In this document: positions 38,184-49,283 of the stretch, one piece after another
Numbering within the stretch: position 1 is the first letter of the stretch
Layout of the letters: each line of letters starts with the position of its first letter
Assembly: GCA_026027325.1 (NCBI GenBank)
Contig: JAMSLZ010000001.1
Coordinates: 3,534,001 to 3,598,000 of the forward strand
Length of the DNA stretch: 64,000 nucleotides
Direction: 5' to 3'
DNA from: Actinomucor elegans
Taxonomy: Eukaryota > Mucoromycota > Mucoromycetes > Mucorales > Mucoraceae
The notes under the pieces: generated by a model
The model's database searches: none
Seen by the model: the letters and a program-made list of their open reading frames with translations, nothing else
Told to the model about the DNA's origin: nothing
Position numbers and translations under genes: made by a program

Positions 38184-39758
38184 CAAGTTATCTAAAGAGC
38201 ATTTAGATGTTTTTACCCAGCTATTATCATCCTTCTCTTTGTCTGCATGTTCTTTCTCACAATCGTCTTCTTCTTCCTCGCTATCGTCGTCTTTGTTATG
38301 ATAACTACCATCGTGTTTCAGGTGCTTATGTATATTCTGTTCTGGCATAATAACAACAACAGTGGTAGTTGTTTCATTTTCTGTGATAGTTTGAATTTGA
38401 ATTTCTTTGCTGAGTGAGATGGTAGTAATAGTATTGGTTCCAGAAGTTGTCAGAGTCTCCAAGTTGCGGTAGAAGTAATGGTAGCTTCTGTGTGTGTACA
38501 GTTGCCTAGGGCATTGCAATCATTGAAGAACTCGCAGGTTTCATCTAAGGTCTTGTAATTATTGATTTGACCACTTTGAGTAGTATATACAGAAGTCAAC
38601 ACAGTACCTGCAGTACTACCGGCATCCAAAGTGCTAAGTCTGCCTAGAACACATAATGCTAGTAAACTAGTTAGATTACGCTGATGAAAATACCTTCAGG
38701 AACGAGAATGAAACCACCTATTAGGCTCTCGTTGTAAAGTTCCACATTCATCGCACCAGGATTATAGTGACCCTCACTATCAGAAGGGTAGAAATCCCAT
38801 ATTGTGCCGCAAATATGCATACCAACACTAGGATTAGTTGTATTAACAGAAAGTGGTATGTCAACAGGAATCTATAATAGAACAATAAATTATCATTTTA
38901 CAAGCTCTTCTCCTATAGTATATAATCAAGTAGACGATATACACATACATTAATAATCAGCTTTAATGGTCATTGTCCTGATACCGGTCCATTCCAGGCA
39001 GTTTCATTGAATAAGAAGGAGGAAAGATCTGACATCCTTCCAGGATATAAAGGGAAATCTCCTTCATTACAAGTATTCATGGTGATAACATCATAGCCAT
39101 TGGTTTCATAACCAATGCTAATCAAGTTTCCACTTTCGTCGCGATAAATACTGGGTTGATAAGTTGAAAATATCCTTGATACATTAATAGCCTGGCCTAT
39201 AACATCGTCAAAACCGAAAAGGCTAGTATTTTCGTTATTGTTTATATGGCATGTAGGGATTAGTTGAATAACTCTAAGTATATCCACACCATTAGGAAAA
39301 AAAAAACACTTCACCGCCGGCGAATATTAGATCAGGGGGTATCGGATGTCTTACTATAAGACCATAACCTGCAAAACTGGAGTTTACATTGGAGCAATCG
39401 CTGGTAGGACCCAACATGTTGACATAGGGATTGCAAGCGTGCAAAGCATCAGCTGCAATTGATCCTTCAGAATATAGATTATCTGCCATAGAGTTCACAA
39501 TTCCATCGGCAATAAGATTAAATCGAGTATCTTTTTATAAGCAGTATAAAGTTTCAGTATTGATATTTGAACAGAATTATAGGTCATTTACCTCTTCAGC
39601 GCTCGAGTTTCCGCTACATGTAGTTCCACCGTCCAAAAAATAGCAACTGCACTTCGTTTGGATAATAGATGAATGCTAGGTTTATGTTCTAAAGCAGTAA
39701 CTACAAATACTTATGGGATTAACGCAAGCAAAGCGAGTTGTAACGACCTTACTTTCAT
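38184..39758 (-). pseudogene. Secreted Thr/Ser-rich protein with apparent frameshift (gene or pseudogene)
   Basis: Not assigned to a family. It starts MKVRSLQLALLALIP at 39758, a good signal peptide; the first exon junction is unresolved. Exons then give MADNLYSEGSIAADALHACN, GYGLIVRHPIPPDLIFAG, (after a likely 43-base intron at about 39283-39325 containing ten T) VIQLIPTCHINNNENTSLFG, GNLISIGYETNGYDVITMNT, MHICGTIWDFYPSDSEGHYN, LYNESLIGGFILVPE and SVYTTQSGQINNYKTLDETC. It reaches TEATITSTATW in one frame and meets a stop. A frame one base away continues immediately with ETLTTSGTNTITTISLSKE and a Lys/Asp/Glu-rich end. The conserved Thr-rich character across the break argues for a single-base indel, either a real lesion or a sequence error. 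Several Cys and N-glycosylation sites fit a cell-surface or secreted protein. Confidence 0.6.
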
Positions 39759-40246
39759 ATCTTTTCGTTGAAAAAGGATGAAAATGAATGATATTTTTTC
39801 TTTTCTTTTTTTTTCATATACTATTATTTTGTATACGAAAGACTATTATTATACCTTTCAAGCTATTTATTTACTGATTGGCTTTTGAATTGTAATAAAA
39901 AAAAGTATACATTTCTGTTTATGATTTTTCTAGTTTAAATATGGATTAACGAAGATCTCACCCTTTTTCCTTTTTTTTTTGGGTGAATTTCCGATACCCA
40001 ATAAAACAAGAAACTTTATCATAAAAACAAAAAGACTTAGTCAACATAAAGACGTGTTAGATGAACTAATAAACAATGTAGCAATATACTTTAATAAAAA
40101 AAAAATTGGATGGAGTGTACAGTAATGATAGTGGAATATGTAAATGAAAAATAAGTTATGATATGAAACGTTTAAAAAAAGTTATGTTTAGCTGGTAAAT
40201 ACATACATACACACTCTATTATAATAAATAATGGGATGTTTCAACT
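39759..40246. other. Intergenic spacer, promoter of Thr-rich gene and 3' flank of PTC7
   Basis: AT-rich, with A/T runs (T10 near 39974, A10 near 40096). Nothing else seen. Confidence 0.5.
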
Positions 40247-41773
40247 CTATAGTCTTCTATTCGGAGAGTCTTCACAGTCTTTGACGATAGCAACGATAAC
40301 ACTAATATCATCCGCTTTTCCGCCCTATATACAAAAGACGACTGAGTACAATGAAACCACCCATCAGCCACGTCGTATATTTACCTGATAATACAATCCT
40401 TCGCTCACCGCTCTGACTTGAAACGGACTATCAACATTCAGTTTTGAATTACTCACAGCTTTTGCGCGTTCAGCCAATGCATCAGAGATTTTTTGTGGCT
40501 CTATTGATAGCACACGAGACGGTCGGCTCCCTGAGCTAGGGACTGTAAACCTTGAAACTTGAGATTTGACGATAGATAATATCTCTTTATCAAACAGATT
40601 ATCAAACAAGCCATCAGAGCCCATAATAATGATATCGCCTTTTTCAACTGCAACTGTAAATGACTGTAATGATATGGTTAGCGTTTTATTGTACTATTAT
40701 CAATATCGAAAACATCTACCTGCGCATCCTTTGGTTTATCAGGAGAACTTGTGCCTAGTTGATATGGAAAATTGAATGAATGCTGCTGTTCTTCACTTCT
40801 AAAAATATAGTCGTTATGCCTGATCACTGAAATCCCGCAATCGCCTAGATTTGCGATCCTTAGCTCTTCATGTCGTAGGATAGCCAAACAAGCAGTACAC
40901 GAGCCAATGATACCCTGCAAACGCTTAGTATGTATATTGATTGTGTATACGTTAATATTTACCTCTTGCTGTGCTTCTTGCATGCTTTCTTCATAACTTT
41001 TCTGTAGTATACTAACAGGATCTGCTTCGTCATAATGATAAAAGCAAGGATCATCAACATTATCAAACCGTTCTAGTTCGAGATAAGCATGGTGCATCAA
41101 TTTTCTAGAGTACAAAGCAGCATTGGCAGCTACTTGGAGCATATCAGTATATATGTACATTAAAAATGCGGTATGGATCGTTACCAGACACGCCAGCCCA
41201 TCCGCCTACTCCATCTGCTACTCCTAATGCATCCGATCTTCTAAAATAAGCATCTTCACCTATTTGTGTACTGTAATACCGTTCTTTGGTTTCATTGTTA
41301 AGCTTAGAATCTGGGGTCGTGTAACGCTGTCTTTTGGCAAATCCTGAAGCTCCATGAGCAAAGATATAGGAGGGAACAGGTTTAGCATACGTTTTAGAAA
41401 AAAAGTCCAGTAATGGTAATGCTTTTTGTGTAGTTGCAAATAGGGCATCATCTGTTAATGATGATGATATCAATGGATGATAGGTTAAAGCGTTTATATG
41501 AGCAGAAGCAGAAGAAGCATAAAGCCTTTTCTGTTGCTGCTGTTTACGAGGTTGTGTATAAATGGGATAATATGTTTTGGCTGTTTTTATGATATGCTGT
41601 TCTTGTTTTGGTTCACTGGTCGAGCTGGGTTCACTATCTACTGCCGAGGAAGAAGGAAGATGGGTCCGAATGGAGGTTATGGAAGGAAGTGACTGTTGGT
41701 AGAGCTGTGCATGATGGTGTTGAGACCAATGTTTAACTGTAGAAGCTGCTGTAAGCCAAGTTTTTGACTTCAT
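40247..41773 (-). CDS. PTC7: PP2C-type protein phosphatase, mitochondrial Ptc7-like
   Basis: Metal-dependent Ser/Thr phosphatase of the PPM family, closest to Ptc7, which in yeast acts in mitochondria on coenzyme Q biosynthesis. Five exons are visible from 41773. The N-terminus (MKSKTWLTAASTVKHWSQHH) is basic and Ser/Thr/His-rich without acidic residues, consistent with import. The catalytic domain follows: IGEDAYFRRSDALGVADGVGGWAGVSG with the first metal Asp, AANAALYSRKLMHHAYLELE, IIGSCTACLAILRHEELRIA followed by NLGDCGISVIR, DIIIMGSDGLFDNLFDKEIL (metal Asp) and GGKADDISVIVAIV (last metal Asp). The compact Ptc7 layout lacks some motifs of large PP2Cs. A linker of about 60 residues rich in Gln and Ser precedes the domain. 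Confidence 0.92.
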
Positions 41774-42644
41774 GTTTCTGTTGAAACCAAGAGATAAAGA
41801 GAAAGGAATTATATGTATGAAGGTCTGTGTGTGTGAAAAGCGAATTATAAGGCATAAAATAAGAGAGGGAGATTCATAGGCCGCTATCGACCGAGAATCC
41901 CAGGAAACACTATTGCTTAATACTATTACTGCTCTATAGTTTGTAATTCGTATTAGTCAACGGAAGCTAATGCTGATATTCACGGAGCATTCGGAATTAT
42001 CATGAGCTGTGTCACTTTATAATCGTCTTTTAATTCAAACGGCTCGGTCTGTAATCGCATTATGAGAAGGAAAGGCTAAATTCATCTCTTCTGACCAATG
42101 GGAACGGTCTGTCAAGCACAGCGTTTTTATGCTTGATCTTTTACTGTTTAATCTCCGATAACCAATAAAATGTTTTAGTAGATACAAGCAAATTTTTGAA
42201 ATGTCGTTATATCCCCGAAACCCAATTAAATTATGGAAAAAATATAGGCTTCAAAGAGACAATCCTAAAAAGAACACGCCAAACTAATCACATCAGATAT
42301 AATTATCCATGTTCAGAAAAGCCTATTGCATCTACTGAAACATCAGTATTTAACATGCAATCTAAGTTGTTAGATATATTACTTAATATAAAGTATCATG
42401 AATTGTGTTCTTTTCTACATCCATATTAATGAAACCACGCTCAAAGCTGGGATCTAAGCCGCAGCAATTAATTACTAAATTTTTTTTCGGCTATTGCGCG
42501 TCTTTCAAATGAGATTACTGCGGTAACCTAGCACAGTAGAAGAAGAAGAAGAAAAAAAAAAGGACAATCCAAAGCAGAAAAAGAAGGGATATAATATATA
42601 CTTTATAACGTATACATGAGCAGTTGTTTTTATTTTAAAGTAAT
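41774..42644. other. Intergenic region
   Basis: Contains the PTC7 promoter and the 3' flank of RPL19. Near 42540-42560 is an AAGAAGAAGAAG run. No repeat copy or coding exon is recognised. Confidence 0.5.
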
Positions 42645-43299
42645 TTATTGACGAGCTTCTTGCTTTTCAGCCTTCTTGTTGGCACGACGTTCACGAAGAG
42701 CCTTGTTCTTGGCACGGAGAACATCAGCTTGTTCAGCGAGAGTCTTAGCACGCACCTTCTCAGCCTTGGCTTTGTGGATGTGTTCCATCAAGACACGCTT
42801 GTTCTTGAAACCGTTACCCTTGGCCTTCAAGTAAAGATGATGATATAAATGCTTGTCAATCTTACCAGCCTCTCTGTACTTGGCTAAAAGACGACGAAGA
42901 ACACGCATACGGCGCATCCAGATGACTTGGCTGGACATACGAGCATCGGCAGTACCCTTTCTCTTACCATGACCCATATGACGACCGTTACGCTTAGCAG
43001 CAGCACGTTCAAGGACACGGAAACGAGACTGAGAGATTTCAGGCTTACGGATAATAAGACCATCCTTTACGAGCTTACGGATATTGGCACGAGAGTTGGC
43101 ATTGGAGATTTCATTGACTTCGTTGGGGTCTAACCAGATTTTACGTTGTCCACACTTGAGAACGGAGGCAGCCAAACGCTTTTGAACGAGCAAACTAACC
43201 CTATAGTATCGTTTAGCTTCAAAGGGAAACTTTTTTTTTTTTTTTTTTACAATGATAAAATTGGTCCGGTAAAAGTCCGGCAAAAAGCTTTACTTACAT
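42645..43299 (-). CDS. RPL19: 60S ribosomal protein eL19 (RPL19), start codon split by an intron
   Basis: Large-subunit ribosomal protein. Exon 1 contributes only AT of the start codon (43299-43298). The intron then begins GTAAGT and ends ...ACTATAG, and exon 2 (43200-42645) begins with the G. Spliced, this gives 185 residues: [110 protein letters not shown] and a basic C-terminal helix. This is full family length for fungi. Codon use is highly biased (CGT, AAG, CTT/TTG), as for RPL29. The intron holds a T18 run on the plus strand near 43232-43249. No ATG of exon 2 could serve as an alternative start for a full-length protein. Confidence 0.97.
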
Positions 43300-43512
43300 T
43301 GTATAAAAATTGACTGTTTGGAAAAGAGATAGAACTAACTCACACTAAACGAGAGGTCAAATTACATTCGAAAAAAGCTCGTCATTACCTATTCCGAGCT
43401 TTTCATTGGCCCAAAAAGAATCTGTCAATTAGAAATACCGCCATTTGCATCCAACATCCATCCATCTATTTGATTGGCTAATCCATTTGCATCCACATTT
43501 TTATTTTATTTA

Positions 43513-44689
43513 TTAACCTGTGGTAGTAAGGTAATTATCACAACAGCGGATTGAACAGAATCGATATAATACAGGGATATGATGATTGCCAAGTACGCTT
43601 TTCCAAACAAGTTCTTGTACATTAGGGGTATGAAATAGTATTTTACAGTGTTCACAATAGTGAACATGGGATATAGTTTGGAAACGGTTCAAAATATCCA
43701 TGGGTATAACTTGTGTATCCATTGGAATTGAAGTAGCTAATATAGATCTTGTGGCTATCTCAGTTAAACTGGTTATATTTGACGTTTGTATGCGTTGGTG
43801 ATGAGTTTGATCTTGAGGTAAGGGTAGGTACGGATTAGGGAATAAAGATAATATAGTCAGCTTCTTGAGACGTAACAACTCCGCCGGTATTATTTTCTAT
43901 GTAGTGCTAGCGTAAGTACCGTAAGTCTATCAACTACCAATGCGTCTTTTACACTTTACCAGTTGATTGTTTCCTAATGACAGCTCTACTAAATTTTCAA
44001 GCAAAGCAATATCAGCGGGAATTTCGGTTAATCGATTATTACCTATCAACAGCCGTCGTGTTAAAACTCCATTTTAGTAGTACATGCGCATAACTTACGA
44101 AGACTTAGCACTGTTAAATTCTTTAATCGAAACAGTATTGGGTTAATGTAGGTTAATTCATTATTATATATATATAGTTGTAAAGAAGCTGCTTTGACTA
44201 TATCGTTGTGCAGTATTGTTACATATTGAAGCTCTTGAATTTCATCGGGTATTTCAGTTAGTCCTATATTACTAATATAAATTCAGTAAGGATTGAAATC
44301 CTCTACTATGCATCTTACCTTATATCCACCCTTTCTATTCCATCGTCAATTGTTTTATCAATGGCTCGATGCACCTTATCAAAAGGTGTATCACTACTTA
44401 GTTTACGGTAATTACGATTTATATCCCAGCCCACTGAATTTATGCGTTTCTCTTGCTCGTCTTCAGAACGCATCTCTTCTTCCACAAGGCTACTATCACT
44501 ACTACTCATGCTACTACCACTTATGTAGTTTGTTTGTTGTAAAAAGTAATTTTTTATCGAAGCTTTTGTTGGGAAACTTTGTTGTTGCTGATGGGGGAAT
44601 TGCGGTAAATAGTCCTCGTCTTCCGAAGCGTCGGTATCTAGCCATTCGACTTGGTCTGCTTCCAGGCCTTGTATTGAAGTATAGTTCAT
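43513..44689 (-). CDS. Leucine-rich-repeat protein with C-terminal Cys cluster
   Basis: Function unknown. Several exons encode an acidic N-terminus (MNYTSIQGLEADQVEWLDTD, Ser/Glu-rich) and then short leucine-rich repeats split by introns: IDDGIERVDIR, LTEIPDEIQELQYVT, LYIYNNELTYINPILFRLKN, LLIGNNRLTEIPADIALLEN, LVELSLGNNQL and IIPAELLRLKKLTILSLFPN. A C-terminal domain has HYCEHCKILF and YRFCSIRCCDNY, a C-x2-C ... C-x3-C pattern that may bind zinc. Fungal LRR proteins of similar layout end with an analogous Cys-containing region. No enzymatic domain is present, so a scaffold or adaptor role is the reasonable guess. Exon borders inside the LRR part are approximate. Confidence 0.75.
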
Positions 44690-44971
44690 TGATATTAGTT
44701 AAATACGAAAAGAGAGAAAGAAAGAGAAAAATAATATTATGGTTCTGGGTTTCTCGAAAAAAAAACTAGTTTTTGGCCCGCTCGTTCCCCTGCCGCCTGC
44801 AGCACAGGCAGTAGACCTGTCCAACAAGAAATTGTATGCGGATGCCTTGTGACTAAACAATTCATACACCGATTTTTATTCGTACGATATTTAGGATGCA
44901 AAAGAGGTAAACTTTATTAAAGAAAGTATAGTAATAAGATGATAGTATTGTAAAACGTATATAAGAATGAA

Positions 44972-45799
44972 TTATTGGGCTAAGTCTCTAACGATTGGTA
45001 CACCTGGGTTTTGTCCAGCCTTTGATACCAAATCACTAGGCGCATCTGTAGCTTTTCCTGCAGTACCTTTTGCTCCGTCTAGGGCTTGAACAACAGTGTC
45101 AGGATTAGCCAAGCTGCTGACTTCTGGAACGTCTTTGCCTGCAACTGCTTTAGCAGCATTAAGACTAGAAGCACTCTCAGCAAGACTAGAAACTTTAGAG
45201 CCTTCGAGAACGCTTGAAATATCGGGAACACCAGGAACACCAGGAACACCAGGAACACTAGCCGGACCACTTGCAACAGTTTCGGTTTGACCATCTAAAG
45301 CTGGAAGGCCACCAGCGCCGCTAACGTCTTTCAATCCTCCAGTGTTAGTCAGCGTATGAACGACGTTCTTAACTGGACCAAGAGGAAAACTGGGCTTGCC
45401 TGTTGGATTGGTTTCGTCACCAGCTGCAGCATCAGTACCAGCGGTGGCATCAGCACCACCAGCTGCGGCACCAGCACCACCAGCGCCAGGAGTAGAGGAT
45501 GCATCAGGAGAAGCCTTTTTTCCTGCTGCTGTTTCTTCTTTTCCTTCTTCTTCATCACCTTCCTCTATCTCACCATTAGCCGGTGAGCGACGTACCATCT
45601 TGCGAGTTAAAGCACGACGAGAAAGAGTTGATTTTGCTTCAGAAGTGATCTCGTGACCAACATCTTGAACTTTGCTACCAGCTTCATGAATTGCTTCACG
45701 AGCCTTTCCAACTGCACCATCAATTTGAGTAGGAGCTGCTGTAGAGACATGAGCGAGAGCAAGAGCAGCCAAAATGATAGAAATACTACTACAGCGCAT
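44972..45799 (-). CDS. Secreted Ala/Gly/Pro-rich protein with Kex2-type sites
   Basis: Single exon, 275 residues, no known domain. Signal peptide MRCSSISIILAALALAHVSTA with cleavage expected after STA. Dibasic sites LSRR and MVRR at about residues 62-72 of the precursor look like kexin processing sites, which would release a pro-region of about 50 residues. The rest is low complexity: acidic EEGDEEEGKEE, then Ala/Gly-rich (GGAGAAAGGADATAGTDAAA), then tandem PGVPGVPGVPD. No Cys occurs after the signal peptide, so it is not a hydrophobin. It might be a cell-wall or extracellular matrix component. The ATG at 45799 is chosen because it opens the signal peptide; an upstream in-frame extension lacks this property. 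Confidence 0.75.
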   Translation of the reverse strand: MRCSSISIILAALALAHVSTAAPTQIDGAVGKAREAIHEAGSKVQDVGHEITSEAKSTLSRRALTRKMVRRSPANGEIEEGDEEEGKEETAAGKKASPDASSTPGAGGAGAAAGGADATAGTDAAAGDETNPTGKPSFPLGPVKNVVHTLTNTGGLKDVSGAGGLPALDGQTETVASGPASVPGVPGVPGVPDISSVLEGSKVSSLAESASSLNAAKAVAGKDVPEVSSLANPDTVVQALDGAKGTAGKATDAPSDLVSKAGQNPGVPIVRDLAQ

Positions 45800-47271
45800 T
45801 TTTAAATATGATTTAAAAGATCTAATTGAGTTGAAACAATAATGACAGAAACAAAAGAAAACAATGCTCTTTATATCTCTTTGAATATTCAAGGAAACCA
45901 AGTTGTGTATTATCAGGGATAGTAAAGTGCATACACATAGCATTAGAAGACACGAGGGGATCGCCCAGAGTGTATCTACTAGCTCAACTTTAGGTTGAGA
46001 AACTTCTAATGGTCTTGCTTCTCCCTATGTAAGAAGCATGTACACGTATATAACAAGTTTTTACATACGCACTAGCGCGGTTTTTGAATAGTTTTATCGG
46101 CTTTAAGCTAGACTATAGATGTCTATGCTTTATTGTATGATAAACTTATGCAAGAATATGTATATATCACAGCAGCAAATATTCTAATATTTCAAGTTGG
46201 ATAAACTAAGCAAACAAAGAAAGCAGAAATCAGGATATCTTGGTATAAGACAGTAACACAATGCAGATCTTCTTGCTCCATTGCGTGATATTTAGTAGCT
46301 TAAACAAACACAGTCTAATCTTTTGTTTGCCACTGATCTACAGCTCCTATATCAATGTTCGTGGCTATATCAGCCGATAGGCTTTAGTGTTGCTACCTGC
46401 ACTGAAGCAATGCGGCATTCTACCTTGCTTACATACATAAATACATTTGTACTATAAAGAAAAAGGTTAAATTCAGTTTCTATCTTTGACCTAGTTATAA
46501 CTTTTCCAAAGAAAAATAGGAGTAAAAAGGTAATGGTATATATGAGTTGATGCGCCAAGATGGCACCAACTAGATATATAGCACCTCCTTAAGCTTATAT
46601 CCCTGGATTTGTCATTTAGTCTAGTACATCTTCTCGATAATCTGTACTAAGTGCTCTTTGCGTAAGTAAACAGCATATCCCTACCTAGCCTCCGTATATT
46701 ATGTTACATAATATTCTGTTACCTGCTTTCAAAAAGAACGCATAGAGCAAAGAGATCTATTAGGATGCCTACGTATACACAAAAGAGGTATATGGCTTAT
46801 GTACATGATGGAGTATATTAGAAAGTGATTAAAAAAGAATAAAGAGCTATTGTATAATATTATCGCCACATATATGCACCTTAAATTAGACCTTTTGGAT
46901 GGTCTCAATCTTAAACTGTTAGGCTTGGAATAGGAAAAATGTTCTCTATCTAAAAGGCACACCAGTCTGACAAAAGAACCAATAGATCAAAGAATGATAA
47001 AGCTGGGTACATACTAACTGCATGGTGATCTTTGAATCTTAAATTATTACTTTTGCTTTGGATTTTTACATGAGAAGAACTAATAATCGCGAGAAGTAAA
47101 AGCATAGCCAGTTCTGATTATGTCATGATAATGGCAAATATTCCTATTTTTTAGAATTTCGGAAGCAGTAAGCATAGTAGGTTGTTTGAAATTTCTGCTT
47201 AAAATAAAAGTTCGTTTACATAACAGGACCTACTCTTCTAATGGATGAAGTATTTCATCTAAATTACGAGT

Positions 47272-47315
47272 AACTGATCAGACGCAACATTAGACTGAAA
47301 TCGATGGATAAATCA
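47272..47315 (+). repeat. Dispersed repeat family copy 14 (partial)
   Basis: TGATCAGACGCAACATTAGA, CTGAAATCGATGG. 3' half of the core. Confidence 0.55.
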
Positions 47316-47409
47316 ATTGATCATATCAAGTCTCTAAGAATGTAGAGTTTTATTGCCAATCTCTAAAATATATTACAGTACTAGCTTCTAATTCAAATGA
47401 TTGTTTTAA

Positions 47410-47600
47410 TAGATGCAGTAGTTTATTTTGCACATGTGCTGCTCTTCAGATGCGACATTAAACTGAATTCGATAAAATGTTAAAAAATGACAAAATTTCC
47501 AAGGACATTATCTTAATCCCAAATTTTGAGATCATGGTTATTTTTTGTGGAGCTGGAGACAATTTTTTTTGAAGTGCTATCTATAATTAAGTAGCTTCAC
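47410..47600 (+). repeat. Dispersed repeat family copy 15
   Basis: The best 5' half: ATAGATGCAGTAGTTTATTT, TGCACATGTGCTGCTCTTCA, GATGCGACATTAAACTGAA. It continues with tail-like CCCAAATTTTGAGATCATGG. Confidence 0.75.
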
Positions 47601-47924
47601 TACAAGCGAAAGTAGTGCATATTTGTGAATATAAAATACCATCATCACTTTTTTAAAATCAAATTATATCAAGGCTGAATCCATAAATTGAAGGATATAT
47701 TAAATTACACTTATATCATTCGATGTACTTTGTTAGTGTACTTTTTATGGATCGGCAGTTGTTGCAACGAAAAATGGATCGAATGCTTGCATTCAATTTG
47801 AACGATTTTCGTTATATAATTTTTTTTTAAATAACCAAAACCTGATGAAAGCCGAAAAACAAGCGAAACACTACAGCCAGAGTCTTTGATAATTTACTAT
47901 TAGGATTTTTTTTTTCGCAAATGA

Positions 47925-47990
47925 TTGATCTTGGTTAAATGTCGCATCTAGCTAGTAGTCTATTATCAAAATAAATCTCTACATTAATTC
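47925..47990 (-). repeat. Dispersed repeat family copy 16
   Basis: Minus strand: TAGAGATTTATTTTGATAAT, AGACTACTAGCTAGATGCGA, CATTTAACCAAGATCAATC. Confidence 0.65.
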
Positions 47991-48260
47991 AAGCCTCTAT
48001 TAAATCAAATAATGTTGAATTTATTATACTGTCAACAATTAGCAATATATTATTATATCTGTTTTTTAATATATAGCTGCATTTATCTTTAGACATTCTA
48101 GATATTAGTCACGATTTTTTCCAACTAATAACCATACATGAAGATCTGTAAAGTTAAATGCACCTTAACTACTACGGTGATGCTTTGTGATTGATAAATG
48201 TAACTCAATTCTGTCTATATTATACGGTTGGAACAATACTCTGGGTTTTATACAGCTGAA

Positions 48261-48841
48261 GTGATCTAGGTGTTATATGTTTCATATGCGTCTTCAGCCT
48301 CAAGCCATTATTTTCTTCTCAGCACTTCAAAGAATGGGGTGTTTTCAAGACTTACCGATACCTTGACTAAAATCGTTGAATTGCTTGATAAAAAAGATCT
48401 TCGACGATGCCAACTCATTAACGAATCCATTAACAGCACTCTCCGGAGCCTGAAGTTTTAGTAACACTTTTATTGTGCCTGCCTACACTGAAGCTATCGA
48501 ATCTTTCCATCTGTGGTAATTATCTATCACCTAAAGACAGACAGATTTCTTACTTTGAATATGCTAAACTCGTCGATCCAGAAATTGAAGTAGCTTATCA
48601 ACAGCTTTTGTCTCTGCCCACTTTTATCTGTCTTCAATACTACTACTCAAAGTACAACGTATGATTGGGGGCATAGACATCTGTTATCTCTTCTGAACGC
48701 GGACGCTATGCGTAAAAAGCAGTTAGCGTGTCCTTATGGTTTAAAGATCGATATCCAACATGCTGGTATAACTCATATTGAAATTAGTGTAGAATGGGAA
48801 CACCGTCTTTTAAGAGAATGCAAAGTGGATATCTAGCCTCT
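48261..48841 (+). pseudogene. Degenerate F-box-like gene remnant
   Basis: A translated frame at about 48270-48461 contains LTDTLTKIVELLDKKDLRRC followed by QLINES, resembling an F-box (LP-x-E-I-x-x-x-I-x-x-x-LDKKDLRxCxLVN). The frame then shifts. Pieces SLPTFICLQYYYSKYN, then in another frame YDWGHRHLLSLLNADAMRKK and IDIQHAGITHIEISVEWEHR continue to a stop at 48836. At least two frame breaks, no good start codon. The repeat copies on both sides suggest it is a dead member of the F-box families that are numerous in Mucorales. Confidence 0.55.
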
Positions 48842-49283
48842 TTCCTTACTGAAAAAAAAAAACCAATAAATCATTTGCCAATAATTTAGTTTGTTAATTG
48901 ACGCTTTGAATGAATGGTGTGATATGATACCTTTATCATACATGACTGCCATGAACTATTCTTTGTAATATATTCTTTCTCTTGCTTCAAGCATCGATTA
49001 AACACCTTAATAATCACTCATTATCTCACTAAAATTATAGCTTATATAAACTTTTCGCCGAATGGCGTTCTAATCAGCACGATAGAGCTTGGTTAAATAT
49101 CGTTCCTGATTTGTATTTAGTTGCTTGAATGATCTGCTGCGTCTGACTAGACCCCTTTTTTCATTGAAATGAGCCACTAACTCGGAAATCGATCATAGAA
49201 GCCTGTTTACTTGACAGCTATACAGAAGTATTGGTTATATAAATATGTAACCTTTATTATTACTAGATACGTTATGTACAGTT
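48842..49283. other. Intergenic spacer with one repeat copy
   Basis: 3' flank of the subtilisin gene. Carries a minus-strand dispersed repeat copy at 49088-49152. Confidence 0.5.
49088..49152 (-). repeat. Dispersed repeat family copy 17
   Basis: Minus strand: CAGACGCAGCAGATCATTCA, ATCAGGAACGATATTTAACC, AAGCTC. Diverged but with both halves. Confidence 0.5.

Larger units (their letters stand above)
45800..48260. other. Large intergenic region with three repeat copies
   Basis: 2.5 kb without recognisable genes. Dispersed repeat copies at 47272-47315 (+), 47410-47600 (+) and 47925-47990 (-). The segment 45960-47200 is AT-rich and shows short open frames only. Confidence 0.55.
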
